DNA from: Rotaria macrura | Taxonomy: Eukaryota; Rotifera; Eurotatoria; Philodinida; Philodinidae | Reading direction: 5' to 3' | Assembly: GCA_900239685.1 (NCBI GenBank) | Contig: OENT01000966.1 | Location: 1 to 64,000, forward strand | Length of the DNA: 64,000 nt | Shown here: positions 12,007 to 23,490 of the stretch, one piece after another | Layout: every line of letters begins with the position of its first letter | Position numbering within the stretch: position 1 is the first letter of the stretch | Notes under the pieces: generated by a model | Database searches by the model: none | What the model was told of the DNA's origin: nothing | What the model saw: the letters and a program-made list of their open reading frames with translations, nothing else | Made by a program: the position numbers and the translations under genes

Positions 12007-13228
12007 TTTTTTAGAGTAATATACTAAAAATATTGTAAAGTATGCTTAACAATTTTAAGAAGAAACTGTGTTTCGAGGATTATAAATGTATTAGAAAGAA
12101 CTCAAGCCAAAATGTGGACGAATAGAGTTTGTGTACAAACTTCTATTGGAAGAAAAAAATCTCAAGGAACTGTGTTGTTTACTTACGACATATGTTACTT
12201 ACAACTATAAAGATCACCTTAGGTTGTAGACTTACTCGTTTGATGAAAGATGGTCAGTTGTTTCGATATTCTATTATAGAACAGGCAAAGAAAAGGAACA
12301 CAATATTATTTAATTACGTGCAAATAATATCATATCATTCAGTTTTGAATCATAACATAAAATTAAATAATAATTTTAAGGAGCAGAACTAGTCAAGGTA
12401 AAGACTGTTTCGAGTACGATATCAAATACGATTGTATTTGATATCTATCGAAGTGTCTAAGACAGTTTGCTAACAAAATCGAATTATATTTTTATAACCT
12501 ATCATATAGATGCAGGATAGAATATTAATTCTTTGTTATGAAAATAAGAATGATGTATTACGGAATCGTCAATCCGGTATATAGTCACTGTTTTTAATCA
12601 AAGATTATAGCTGGCTATCCTAATGAATCATATATTATACACTGAGGGATAAAATAGCATGTACGAGAAATACAGACTGAGTTTCTTTTCTATACTTAAT
12701 TGATTTCATAAGATTTCCGTATTTATGTTTCAATTAACTGGAAAGGAATAGCGACCTTAATCAAGATCAAAGGCTCCTTATCAGTCTGGACTTATTTTAT
12801 GTGCATGGCGTGTATTTCGTTACATCAGATAGGAATGTTAAGCACTACTGAAATCATTATTTGGAAGAACTAAAACCAATGCAAGAAAGGATAAACACTA
12901 GTAGAAAAAGATTCATCTTAAAACATGTTTTACCTTTATGTTTTAGTATTTGAAAATTTACAAAGACTAGAAAATCTAATTACTTCGTTCGTGTTTTATA
13001 ATCACATCGATGCCATTCTTCAAATGGCCGTCAGGCAAATGCAACGTAATTAAGACGGGGATGAATTCGAGAAAGTTTGAATTCGGGTTTGGATGTTTGC
13101 TGGATCTGGTATTTTGAAAATTTCAGTGTGCTTTTGCAATCTATTAAGAAATCGTAGGAATAAATTTTTACACAGAATTACTAATGAATAACAGAGAGAA
13201 TAATAAGAAAATTATATGATTTTGTTGC
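12007..13228. other. Intergenic, no gene seen
   Basis: AT-rich sequence upstream of P2X-2. It is loosely similar to the region upstream of P2X-4 (28161-28900), as expected for a duplicated block. The frame at 12129-12392 is not kept intact there. Confidence 0.45.
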
Positions 13229-14123
13229 ATACCAGCTGGGGCAAAAATTTTGCAACATTTAGTGTTTTTCATGTATTTCATTTCAGAAAAAAACAAGAAA
13301 ATCTTGAATTAAAATTTGGAAGATGTGCTATTCAATTCTCTACTATAGTGTATTTGCCGTAATTTTTGAGTAATAGAACTAGAAGTTTTTATGGCTTAAA
13401 CAGTAGACTAATATGATTCATCTCTATGTGACACACACTTTTTCACTATACGTTTTCTGAATTTCTCCTCTTATAGGCAGGTGGTTAAGAAACTAATTAT
13501 AATCAATACGATCAAATATCGATGCTCTTTCAGAATCATTTGTCTGCGTTCAATTACAATTTGTTGGGGTGTAATAAAGGTGATCTTGATGATTGTTCAG
13601 ATTCTTCTTCCGAATGAATCGTTTTATCATATGTTTATATAGTCTTCAGAAGAGAGAGAGATCAATTATATTTCTGATACTACAAAAGTAAACTCGATTT
13701 GGCCATAAATCATATCCCTAATGAGTGTTTTCTGTAATGGGATAAATAAGAGAGAAAACTTTATGATTTTCAGAATATTATTGGACGGTTAACAGTTTTA
13801 TGAAACGAGTAAATGCCAAATATATAAGCAGTCGACCGGAACTTTGAAGAACTGTCTGGTAATTTGTTATTTCTGACAGTGAATTACTCTTCAATGTGAA
13901 AAAAATTCTTTGTTAGAAAATATGTAGGACACAGAGATAACTCATATAAGAACACTGTTTAAACCATAAAAACTTCTAGTTCTCTTATTTTAAATTAAAG
14001 ATAATACATTTTTGTAGAGAATTGAATAGGACATCTTCCAAATTTAAATGCAAGATCTTATCTCAAGTCTGCAATGAAATACACGAAAAACAACGGGTGT
14101 TGCAAAACTTTTGCCCCATCCGG
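13229..14123. mobile_element. DNA transposon remnant / MITE with ~200-bp inverted ends
   Basis: The left end has ggggcaaaaattttgcaac (about 13238) and then about 180 bp. The right end is its inverted copy, finishing gttgcaaaacttttgcccc (about 14098-14116). Matches include tagaactagaagtttttatgg on the inner side. The paralogous region upstream of P2X-4 (about 29060-29105) lacks the element, so this is an insertion after the duplication or an excision there. The tip resembles Tc1/mariner ends by eye. No transposase frame. Confidence 0.65.
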
Positions 14124-14145
14124 CAAAATTTAAATACATATATAT

Positions 14146-15383
14146 CCAGTTATGGAAAAAAACACTAAGCGGTCACTTTACTTATCAAAAATGAAAACAA
14201 ATAGTATTTCATTCAAAACACACAACAGTACAGAGGTTGAAAATAAGAGGGTCGACTATATTCTCGAGCTCTCATCAGTGCATCGTTATTAATACATATG
14301 TCTATCAAATTTTGAATTTTTTTTTCGGAAAAAGTTCAGCAGAATTCATACTTTTACAAGATGAAAATATCGAACTAATTGTCCGATTGAAGCTAAATAG
14401 CCTAGTTTTTCTGTTTCACATATGTTTTTGTCTTGTTAATATATTTTTCCTCAATGTTTGGATAAGAATTGTAGACGAAAATTGTTTTTTTTGCAACAGG
14501 TCGAACGAAAGCAATTTATTTGAGTTTTACACATCACAACAGTTTTGACAATTAAATACAAGAGACCCAAAGGCTACGTAACAAAATGATACCACAGTAA
14601 CTCGGTGACTTGACACTATTTGATAATGTAACAGCCTTTTTTATCGATTTTTTATTCAATCATGATTATATTTTGTATGTTGTTTGACCAAAAGTTTGTC
14701 TTAGTATTTTTCAACACCAAGGAAACTCTTCAATCAAAGATCCCGAGTATTCATTTATTATGGAAGTACATAGTCCGATCTTTTTATAGAAAACTGATTG
14801 TTCAAAAATAATTCAATAAAAGTGGTGTTGAAGTTTTAATTCTTTCATTACTATGAAATGTGCAGAATCATTTGGGGTTATATTGAATATCGATTAAATG
14901 TTGGATTCGAAATTTAATGTTGAAGATTTGGATCTTGTTTAATGTTTGCTAATCACTATCTTAGCTCTCGTTTGGATTCTGAACGTGGGCGTGAAATTTT
15001 TTATTAGTTCAGTATTTCAAGAAAACCTATCCTCTCAAGAATAGACTTCTCACTTTTATGTAACTCAACCATAATAATAATTCACTAATGCATATTTCAT
15101 GTGTTTTATCATTCACCGCAATAATTTCCCATTGAGGAAGTCGCAGTATTTTGGTTAAACTCAACAGTAGGTATAAGAAAACTATGCTAAGGAGAGTAGA
15201 ACTGTACTCATTTAGAAGACTACTTTCAACTGATTTCTGGATTTATGAGCCTAATGTGAGTATAGGTTCAGGCAGACATACAACACAGTGAATCCTCATG
15301 TCTTTAAATACTTTCCTCACATAAAAAAAATCAATAAAATCGATTAATACTGGCAATCATATTCTTAATTAAGAATATGATTG
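14146..15383. repeat. Copy 1 of a 1.24-kb near-identical duplicated block
   Basis: This block matches 29108-30349 with only a handful of differences and ends exactly in a 30-bp palindrome. A diverged piece also occurs near 41130-41220, upstream of P2X-6. A frame at 14237-14548 is broken by a length change in a T-run in the second copy, so I do not call it a gene. Confidence 0.75.
15354..15383. repeat. Perfect 30-bp palindrome at duplication edge
   Basis: Perfect inverted repeat centred on ttaattaa (caatcatattc...gaatatgattg). Similarity to the second copy of the block stops here. Confidence 0.8.
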
Positions 15384-16319
15384 AGGGTGTGGGTATGGAT
15401 GTAGGTTAACAGAAGACTCACGCCTACAACCTTCACCACTCCCAGTCCATTTTTCAAGAGTGATTCTGTAACGAAAACATCTTGCAACCCATTTTGAACT
15501 CAGAATAAGTAATTCTCGATTTCATAAGTTATTACTCAAACGCTAGTTTTTCATTCCATATATGATGGCATCATTAATTTTCTGAGCAACTGAGAATCAT
15601 TTTTAAACGAGTGTTTCGGAGCCACTACTTGATGACTAAATTGTTTTAACAAAAGGTAACGAGGTGGCGTTCACTATATCATAGAACTTTTTCTTCCGAT
15701 GGATGAGCAATTAGAAGATATTCGATTGCTTCATTAGTTTCTTAAGAATTTCTTTCGCGTTATCTTCGATGTGATTCCCGTGTTTTTGTTTTCACGAAAT
15801 CTGATTTATGAAGTATTAGTTCTCAAAATAGTCGCTCTATGATAACGATACTCAGCGATACCTCGACCGGGTGATCAGACATCCCCCTACCAATCACCAA
15901 AAGTGATCGACGTTTTGGTTTGAAATCAAAAATTTTACACCCCGAAGAATTTTCGAAATTCGGTCTTCTTTTCTAAAAAATTCGCTACGCCTCCCCTTTC
16001 CCCAATGTTCGTCGGCTCAGAAAATCCCTGACGATACCTTGCACTTCATGATAGTGCGCAAATAAATTTACCAATCATATCTCAACGTATGTTTGGTTCT
16101 GTTTGCAATGTCGTATCCAAAAATCTGACACTTGCCTCGCCTCGTTGTGGCGTGAGGTGAGGAGAGTCGGCATTTTCTGCACAGTGGTGAGCACAAGTTT
16201 ACGTGACCTGACGAAATTAACATTTGGAAATTAATTAAAGGACATTCATTTTGAATTGCCTGTTACATAAAAAAAAGGTGTATTATTTAATTATACACAA
16301 CGGCTTACAACTTGCGAAG
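15384..16319. other. Intergenic, no gene seen
   Basis: No coding frame. A short GC-rich patch at about 16131-16175 (cctcgcctcg, gtgaggagag) has related sequence near 20340-20400, on the far side of the retroelement. Confidence 0.4.
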
Positions 16320-16549
16320 TGTTGGAACGGGTCCCGATTTAAACGGTGATTTATTAACAGAAACATCGGAACGTATCGTTAAAAGAATAACCCCGGAATC
16401 ATTAACAAATACTACCGAGCCCACATATCAACAGATAGAAATAATGCCGTACAACGAACATGATTCAGCGATGATGATATGCTAGCGAGAATGTTTATCA
16501 AATTTAGAAAAATTTAATTGTGGTGAAGAACAAAAAAATTTATAATTTG

Positions 16550-17457
16550 TTAATAACATTGAAAGAATCGGAAAATTGATCGACGCAAACGATGATATTC
16601 TGCATTGTATGTGTACAGTAAAATTAGATGGTGAAGTGAAACGCTGGTATGAAGATAATATGACATTGACTCAATGGGAAAATTTGAAATCAGCATTATT
16701 AGAATGATTTTCAACGTCGGATTCATCATCAAAAATATTTGAACAATTGAAAGGGCGAAAACGAAGATCAGATGAAACAGTTACATCGTATTACGACGTC
16801 GTTATTAAATTATGTCGGGAATATGATTCATCCATGTCACAGAAGATGATGACATCATGGCTGCAAAATGGTAGTAAAGATTCGTTGAAGGGTCATATTA
16901 AACGACAAATGAAATCATTGCCTGAATCAGCACGAACAACTCAAGCACTCTTAAAAATTGCAAAGGACAAACACGAATTACAAGAAGAAGACTTATGCGA
17001 AAAAGACTCAGCGCAACCACGTCTACCATACGTTACAAATACAATATCGACAACAACACAACAGACACGAAATAATTCCAACAAGACGGCAACATCAGCA
17101 TATTCACCATCACAACCTACATCAAACGAACATAGTAATACATACACGGGATCATCGAACATATCGAATACACCCATATCAAATTCATACAGTCGAGATC
17201 TAACTCCACGACCAAGACAGATTTTTTGTAAACAAGAACCAAACTATTTACACACGAATGGTTCAAGTCAAGGTCAACAAAGATATACTAAACCATCGTA
17301 TCCATCCCCTCGAGATGACCATCAACGTCGCTCTTGTTACATATGCCAACGACATAATCATCGAACCATTGACTGTTACTACAAAAAAGCGAATGGTCGC
17401 TATAAATGTGGACAATCTGACCATCGTGTACGTGATTGTCCGCAGGTTTTCTACTAG
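16550..17457 (+). pseudogene. gag remnant with zinc knuckle
   Basis: A capsid-like region is interrupted by TGA near 16705, then reads on to 17457. It is followed by a Ser/Thr/Asn-rich linker and one complete CCHC knuckle (C-x2-C-x4-H-x4-C) at about 17335-17378. A second knuckle follows in which the first Cys is replaced by Arg. Gag normally packages element RNA. Confidence 0.75.
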
Positions 17458-18095
17458 CTGGAACCCAGGATGGTGGTCATTCCAGTAGTTACACAAATCC
17501 ATCGAAATTATCTTATACATTATCCAAAATGTCAACTCCTATTTATATAAATGTTCAAGTCAACAACAAGAAACGCCAAGCTATTGTCGATATTGGATCT
17601 GCCGTCACCATCATTAATCAGCAATTATTAAAGAAGATTTATCACAAAGAATTTACTTACAAGACGAAATTTCATAAATCAGCCAATTGCTCATCCATCA
17701 ATATTATCGGTGAAATTCAACTCGAAATTAAAATACAAGGTAAACGAACTTTCATTCTAGCAGATGTTGCAACGAATCGGATTACTGATTTATTACTTGG
17801 AAACGATTGGATTATGGAACATAACGTTATAATTGATTCAGCACAACGGTGCATTTTACTTATGGATCAAAACCGCCGTATTTTAGCAACAGCACCATTC
17901 ATTGTGCCGTCTCATCCTCAATTACCAGTATTTTCAATTGATCAAATTACGATTCCACCACATTCTGAAAAATGTATTCATTTGAAGCAAATCTTATTAA
18001 GAAACGCAATAGTTAAATTAGAAAACAATAAATGTCGAGTTATACTCATGAACGCAAATGCCAGCCAAAAAACATTATCGAAGAATACTCATTAA
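17436..18095 (+). pseudogene. Retroviral-type aspartic protease remnant
   Basis: The frame overlaps the end of gag in a different phase, as in many Ty3/gypsy elements. The active-site triad reads D-I-G-S instead of D-T-G, at about 17590, followed by A-V-T-I-I. The second motif, L-L-L-G-N-D-W-I, is intact near 17790-17815. The changed triad suggests loss of activity. Confidence 0.75.
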
Positions 18096-18376
18096 GGATT
18101 TATTTCATATCAATCGAAATCAAATCATTATCTTATTCTGCCCATTTGTTCACAGCAACGAAACGTTCGATTAACGTACTCAAGAAGAAGTTTTCCTAAG
18201 AAGAACCATATCTTCGTGAATCGCTCCTGGGCCCCATCAACTTATGAAAAAAGGAAAGTTCAATCTATGGGCTTTACCTGTTGAATGGACAACAATGACG
18301 ATCATCAGTCACAATGTTATGTTTGTAAAGAATAATTCTTATCACGCAATGATTTACAACAGCATTTACGTCAGAC

Positions 18377-19390
18377 ATGTTACCCATCGGGAATGCGAGA
18401 ACAAATCGAAAAGCTGACTTAACATATTATCGACAACAAACAACGTCAACGATTACAACAAATTTTATGGAAACATGGAAAATTATTCGACCTTCGTCAA
18501 CCGCCTATCATATCAAAGCTACAGCTCATCATGCTATTGAGACTGGTTCTCATCCACCAATTTACACTTCAACATATCGTGTTCCATACAAGGATGAACA
18601 CATACAACGCGAAGAAATCGAAAAATTACTCAAGCAAGGAATAATCGAAGAATCTACATCACCATGGTCATCTCCCATAGTATTTGTAAGCAAAAAAAGA
18701 TGGTTCGGTTCGATTTTGTATTGATTTTAGGAAACTAAACAATATTACTACCAAAGATGCATTTCCCATGCCTCGCATCGATTATATATTTGATCATTTA
18801 TCACAACCTGAATATTATACAACCATCGATTTCAAGTCCGGTTACTTTCAAGTTGGGCTTGACGTAAACGATCGCCCAAAAACAGCCTTCTCAATCATAG
18901 AGATCAACATTATCAATTTACAGTGTTACCTGAAGGTGTTACAAATGGTCCACCCACATTTCAACACATCGTTAGTCAAATACTTGGGCCTACACGATGG
19001 TAACATTCATTAGCTTATCTCGATGACGTTATAATATATTCATCAACATTTGATCAACATCTGACGCATCTCGATGATTTTTTCCACCGATTAAATGACG
19101 CGAATTTCCGTCTCAATGTCAATAAATGTCAAATTGCAAAAACATCGATCGACTATCTTGGTCATCATATTGAACATAGCAACATTAGACCAAATGCAGA
19201 CAATATTCGTGCATTATTAGAAACCCAGCAGCCAACGTCAGCAAAAGAAGCTTTTCGATTCGTCAAAGCTGCTGAATATTATCGCAAATTTATACCAGGA
19301 TTTTCTACAATTGCTCAACCATTACATAAATATGCACCCACGACAAAAGAACAGCAATCACAAAGATCACAAACATTAAACAAATATTAA
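18377..19390 (+). pseudogene. Ty3/gypsy reverse transcriptase remnant
   Basis: The start of the RT domain (ending S-P-W-S-S-P-I-V-F-V) breaks in a frameshift near 18705. The next part, with T-I-D-F-K-S-G-Y, runs to about 18895 and breaks again. The catalytic Y-L-D-D is at about 19017-19028, followed by thumb sequence to about 19340. Three or more frame changes make it non-functional. Confidence 0.85.
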
Positions 19391-19898
19391 TGGATATGAA
19401 TATTTATTGGATCAATGTTAATATTGTTTGCAACACATTATTTATAGGATTAAAAAATGAAACTATTCGTCAACGTGTCGATTATCAACTCCAACAAGAC
19501 ATGTTCATCAAGGAGCATTATCAACGAATGGACAAGAAACGTCCTCGTCTTCATCAGAGACATTAATCAATACTATAGTACGTTTAAATATATATATATT
19601 TCTTTTTTGTTTTGTTTTTCTCTTTCTCACTTATGTCACACCATTCTTGTTATACTATTGATGTTTTTTATTGTTGTAACTCGTTATCTATTATTTTTTG
19701 TTATTATTCTTCATCTTTCTTTTTCTCTGCGACGATTTGTAAGATATCGTTATTTCTCGTTAGTACATTTGTGATAGCATTTGTTTGTTTTATTTCGTGT
19801 GAACATGAAAAAAACACGTTATATCTATTTTCTCTCTCTCTCTATTGTTTATACTAAACTAGTGTGCGGACACACGTTCTAAATCAAGGGGGGTCGAC

Positions 19899-20141
19899 TG
19901 TTACGGGCCTGCCCTCACATCAAGTATTTTCGTTTCATTCGTTTCTATCATCTAGCCATTCACAACATCTATCGATATCCATATATATATTGTCTTCCAG
20001 AGAGAGGAGAGCGAGATGGGTACAAATGTTTGTTGTTTTGTTTTTCTCTCTCGTCATTATTTTGATTGTATTAGTAGATTAGATTTTGATCTTATGAATA
20101 AAAAGAAGGGAGAACATCTAACCCTAATACCAACTATTACA
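19899..20141 (+). repeat. 3' LTR of the Ty3/gypsy element
   Basis: Begins TGTTACGGG directly after a purine-rich tract (aaatcaagggggg) and ends CTATTACA, giving the usual TGT...ACA ends. AATAAA at about 20097 would serve as polyadenylation signal. Length 243 bp. Confidence 0.7.
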
Positions 20142-20515
20142 CTAATGCAGTTCTCAGAGCATTGTTTATACGCTCAGTAAAAAAATGAATGATCTCTATT
20201 TGTTTGATTTTCATTGATCTCTTTTGCTCTTTTAATTTATTTTAATTTATAAAATATTCTTTATTTGATTCCATAAAATAGAAAGATCGTGATTGTTATG
20301 AATGGTTGAAAAACTACCTATTTTGTGATAAACCATAGGCGATGCGAGGCGAGGTAGCAATGAGCAAATCGCCAGTATGACGAAGCGGTGAGGAGTCGCT
20401 TTTTTGATTGACTTGCGAATCTCTGGTCGTATCTTAACTAATGAACGTATTTAATTCGATCGTTGCATCATTCATGCTCGTAATGAAGATTCAGTTGATA
20501 TATTTTGATGAATAA

Positions 20516-20836
20516 GTAAGTTTTGCTGGCTCTCATTGTTCATATGCACCAGAATTTGTTAATATTTTCCGTCGTAAGACGAAAACAATTACTGCTGGTA
20601 TTGAGCAACCAGCACAATTCGATATGGCACAAGCAGTACTTGAAAATTTCTATTTAAATATAGCTGATGTGCCTGAGATTCAAAAGCAACATCATATCAA
20701 TATTTTACATAAAGATGTTATCGAATCTTCTCTATATGTGGTGAAAAAAGAGAAATTGTGTTCAGATTTTGAAGATTTTTTTAGACTATTTTGGGAGCCA
20801 AGAAGTAGTTACTGTAATCTAAGAAGAAAGTTTTAA
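20516..20836 (+). CDS. Unrecognised coding-like fragment, ~106 codons
   Basis: Open from just after TAA at 20513-20515 to TAA at 20834-20836, with an internal ATG at 20624. The composition is protein-like: mixed charged and hydrophobic residues, with an amphipathic stretch around QAVLENFYLNIADVPEIQ. It sits between the retroelement and P2X-3 with no counterpart elsewhere in the window. It could be one exon or a captured gene fragment. Function unknown. Confidence 0.3.
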   Translation, partial: VSFAGSHCSYAPEFVNIFRRKTKTITAGIEQPAQFDMAQAVLENFYLNIADVPEIQKQHHINILHKDVIESSLYVVKKEKLCSDFEDFFRLFWEPRSSYCNLRRKF

Positions 20837-21332
20837 CATAGTTTTATTGATTCGTTTGTAATAGATGAAATTCATATGTATAGTTCAATAACCCATATTT
20901 ATGATTGTTAGGAATTAAATTGCATAAACATCCCCATGTTTAAAAAGTGATTCCGTAACGGAAGTATTTTCTAAAGCATAACGCAGAACCTTTACATATT
21001 TTAAGCTCTTGTTTTTCTACAAATAGCTTGTTGTCTAGAGTTCAACGTTTCTATGCAAAGTGTGTTCATTACACTTTAAGTTAAGCTAAGTTTTGCAATT
21101 CTTCATGGATCATTGAAAACTGTAGTCCATTCCTTTTGATTCCGTAACGCGTATCAATATCTATCATAAATTGATAAATAAACAGCTAAATCTGATGTAA
21201 TTTTCCCCGTATTTAGAGCAGTTCGACTAACATATATATACTGTTAATATTAGCCTCCCTAGATATGATTGTCTTCAGATTTCGAAGAGAGAAAGTGAAA
21301 AAAACGTGATTCCTTCACGCTTGGACAGGTCC
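20837..21332. other. Intergenic; right before second duplicated block
   Basis: No gene seen. Similarity to the first P2X block starts abruptly at about 21333. Confidence 0.5.
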
Positions 21333-21540
21333 TAGTACATTTACTGGTGCACAATCAATACAATAACTTCATGATCAGAAAAACACTAATACATCGAACT
21401 AGAATGTCAAACTTTCATTTATATCAATAGACAAAATTAAATAATAAAAAGCTAATTATCCATAATGAAAACTTCTGCTATAGACAATATAAAACGGATA
21501 ACTTGAATCCACTGTAAACACACTAACTGCTCAGGACTCG

Positions 21541-23454
21541 TCAGAATGTATGAGTGATTGAATGATAGCTGGTCTTGGCATCAGAAAGTTCAACGATATC
21601 TTCAATTTTTTCATTAGGTAATTCTGTTTGATCTTTTGATGACGAATCAAAAGCAATGTTTTCGTCTTTTCTAAAACGCATATTCGGTTCCGAAAAAACA
21701 TGACCAAGAAGTGCTCTTGACTGAACAATATCAAACACATAATTTCGATAAATTCGTGCATTTTTCGACAAATGAAGTAGAATGAAATCACAAACAAATG
21801 TTGCCAGGCCGAATATTCCCACTAACGAACCGGTATTCAAGGTTAATATTATCAAATCAAATTTTCCAGCTTCACCACTAACAGCCGTTATTAAACGAAG
21901 ACCATAGACTTTGGTTAGCGTTCGATATTGTTTCCCATCTTGTTTCCATGCAGAAGCGTATCGAAAGTTGAAACCAACGGAGAACGGCTTCTCACGAAAA
22001 GGAACGTCGAGACGAGCAAATGAATATTGTGGTTTACACAGTTTGATATGTCGATCTAAATTACATTCCCAATCGATTTTAATAAGTACAACGCCACCAT
22101 AACGCAGCATGAGATCACGTTCTTGTTTATCTTGTTCGGATTGTTTCATTATGTAATCCAGCGTGAATATAGGACAATCTGTTTCGTTTGTCGGATTGAA
22201 AAAACATGGTTTTAAATTATCAACCATGTTTTTATGTTTTACGCCAAACGTTGGAAATTCAATAAAATTTTTTACAAATATTGTAAACGTAAGAATTTCT
22301 TGAATAAGCATATCAGATGAAAAGTCATCTTCAGGAGGACACCATCCTACGAAGCAAAAAGAAACAGTTTCTCAAATAGCCTTCAAGTCAGAACTCGATT
22401 GACAATGTTTTCATCACTCAGTTCTCTCTGATGAATCGATACATCAGCGTAGTAAGTCTTTCTTTATTTAAAACAATGTCACTGTTTTCTTAAAAGCGAC
22501 GAAGAAAAGATTTGTCGAATCTGTTTAGTTTATTCCAGTAAGAAAAATCAACATTGACATCTCACCATTTTAACTTTCGAAGTAATTATATTCACTTAAC
22601 AAAGAATTCATCGAATAATTCGATGTTAAAAATACGATGTCTTAAGTTTTAAATCATAAAAACATAATAAGTGCTTTGCGACATACTTTGTTACTAATAA
22701 AAAACCAACTTGTAAAATGTTGCTTATTTTTACGCATATAAATAGTTTCTAACTATATTCTTACAAAATTGTATCGTCAAAAAATTGTAAATCTTACCAA
22801 CATATTCACATAAATCAGTTGAATTTTTCGTATCATTTCCAATTCCAGTATTAAGATTCCTTTCGGATGAAAACAAGCATCGTCCTGTCCAACGTCCGCT
22901 TCTACCAGCTACCAAATATTCATGTTCGCAATCACTATCATTTGTACACATTGCTTCCTTTACTTGTCTGCTTTCAGCACACGTTGACCGTGCTTGATCA
23001 GTCTGAATAAAATTAGTCATTATAAATACAGCATTATTCTCCAAGGGTGGTATTATATAGTCTGTCAAAATGAAAAGAACACGAAGTCCAATATTCCGAA
23101 TATTCTTATTGGATTTTCTTTCCACATACCTGCTCCATCAATAACATTGGTTATGTTCGATGGTGAATAAACATAGCCAATACCTTTTACTTTCAGTGTT
23201 ATTGATGATACGATTGTTGAACTTCGTTTCTGATAGCCTTTGTCATATGCAAGTAAATATACTATTGAATAAATTAGAATGACGATTTGTATAATTCGAA
23301 GTAACACAGTATATGTTACACTACGTATCAGAACTAATTTTGGTGTTTCATATTCAGTAAAATAACCTATAACCATACGTTTGAAATTTGTGTGAAGATG
23401 ATAACGATAACGAGCCAATGAATTCGAATCGATGTTACTTTCAATCGAAACCAT
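21541..23454 (-). CDS. P2X receptor P2X-3 (subfamily I)
   Basis: Exons 23454-23130, 23061-22798 and 22346-21541 give 464 residues; introns are 68 and 451 bp. The start follows the shared MVSIESN beginning; an in-frame ATG 12 codons upstream (23490) is also open. The exon 3 protein differs from P2X-1 at only three of the last 256 residues, and exons 1-2 downstream of the N terminus are almost identical. The N terminus (about 27 residues before the conserved FKRM) is a different version, shared with P2X-5. Numbering is P2X-1 plus 7 (K88/K90, N323-F324-R325). All ten cysteines are present. Confidence 0.94.
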
Positions 23455-23490
23455 TTTAAATTCTAGAATAAAAATAATGATTATCTTCAT

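Larger units (their letters stand above)
16320..20141 (+). mobile_element. Degenerate Ty3/gypsy LTR retrotransposon, 5' LTR missing
   Basis: Plus-strand order is gag, protease, reverse transcriptase, an internal deletion, a purine tract and a 3' LTR. A possible primer-binding site (tggaacgggtcccga) lies near 16323. No matching 5' LTR is seen upstream. RNase H and most of the integrase are absent between about 19390 and 19890. Multiple stops and frameshifts mean it cannot move on its own. It lies between the two copies of the duplicated P2X pair. Confidence 0.85.

Noticed and set aside
14237..14548. 103-codon plus-strand frame inside the duplicated block
   Set aside because: The second copy (about 29200-29510) has a length change in a T-run that breaks the frame.
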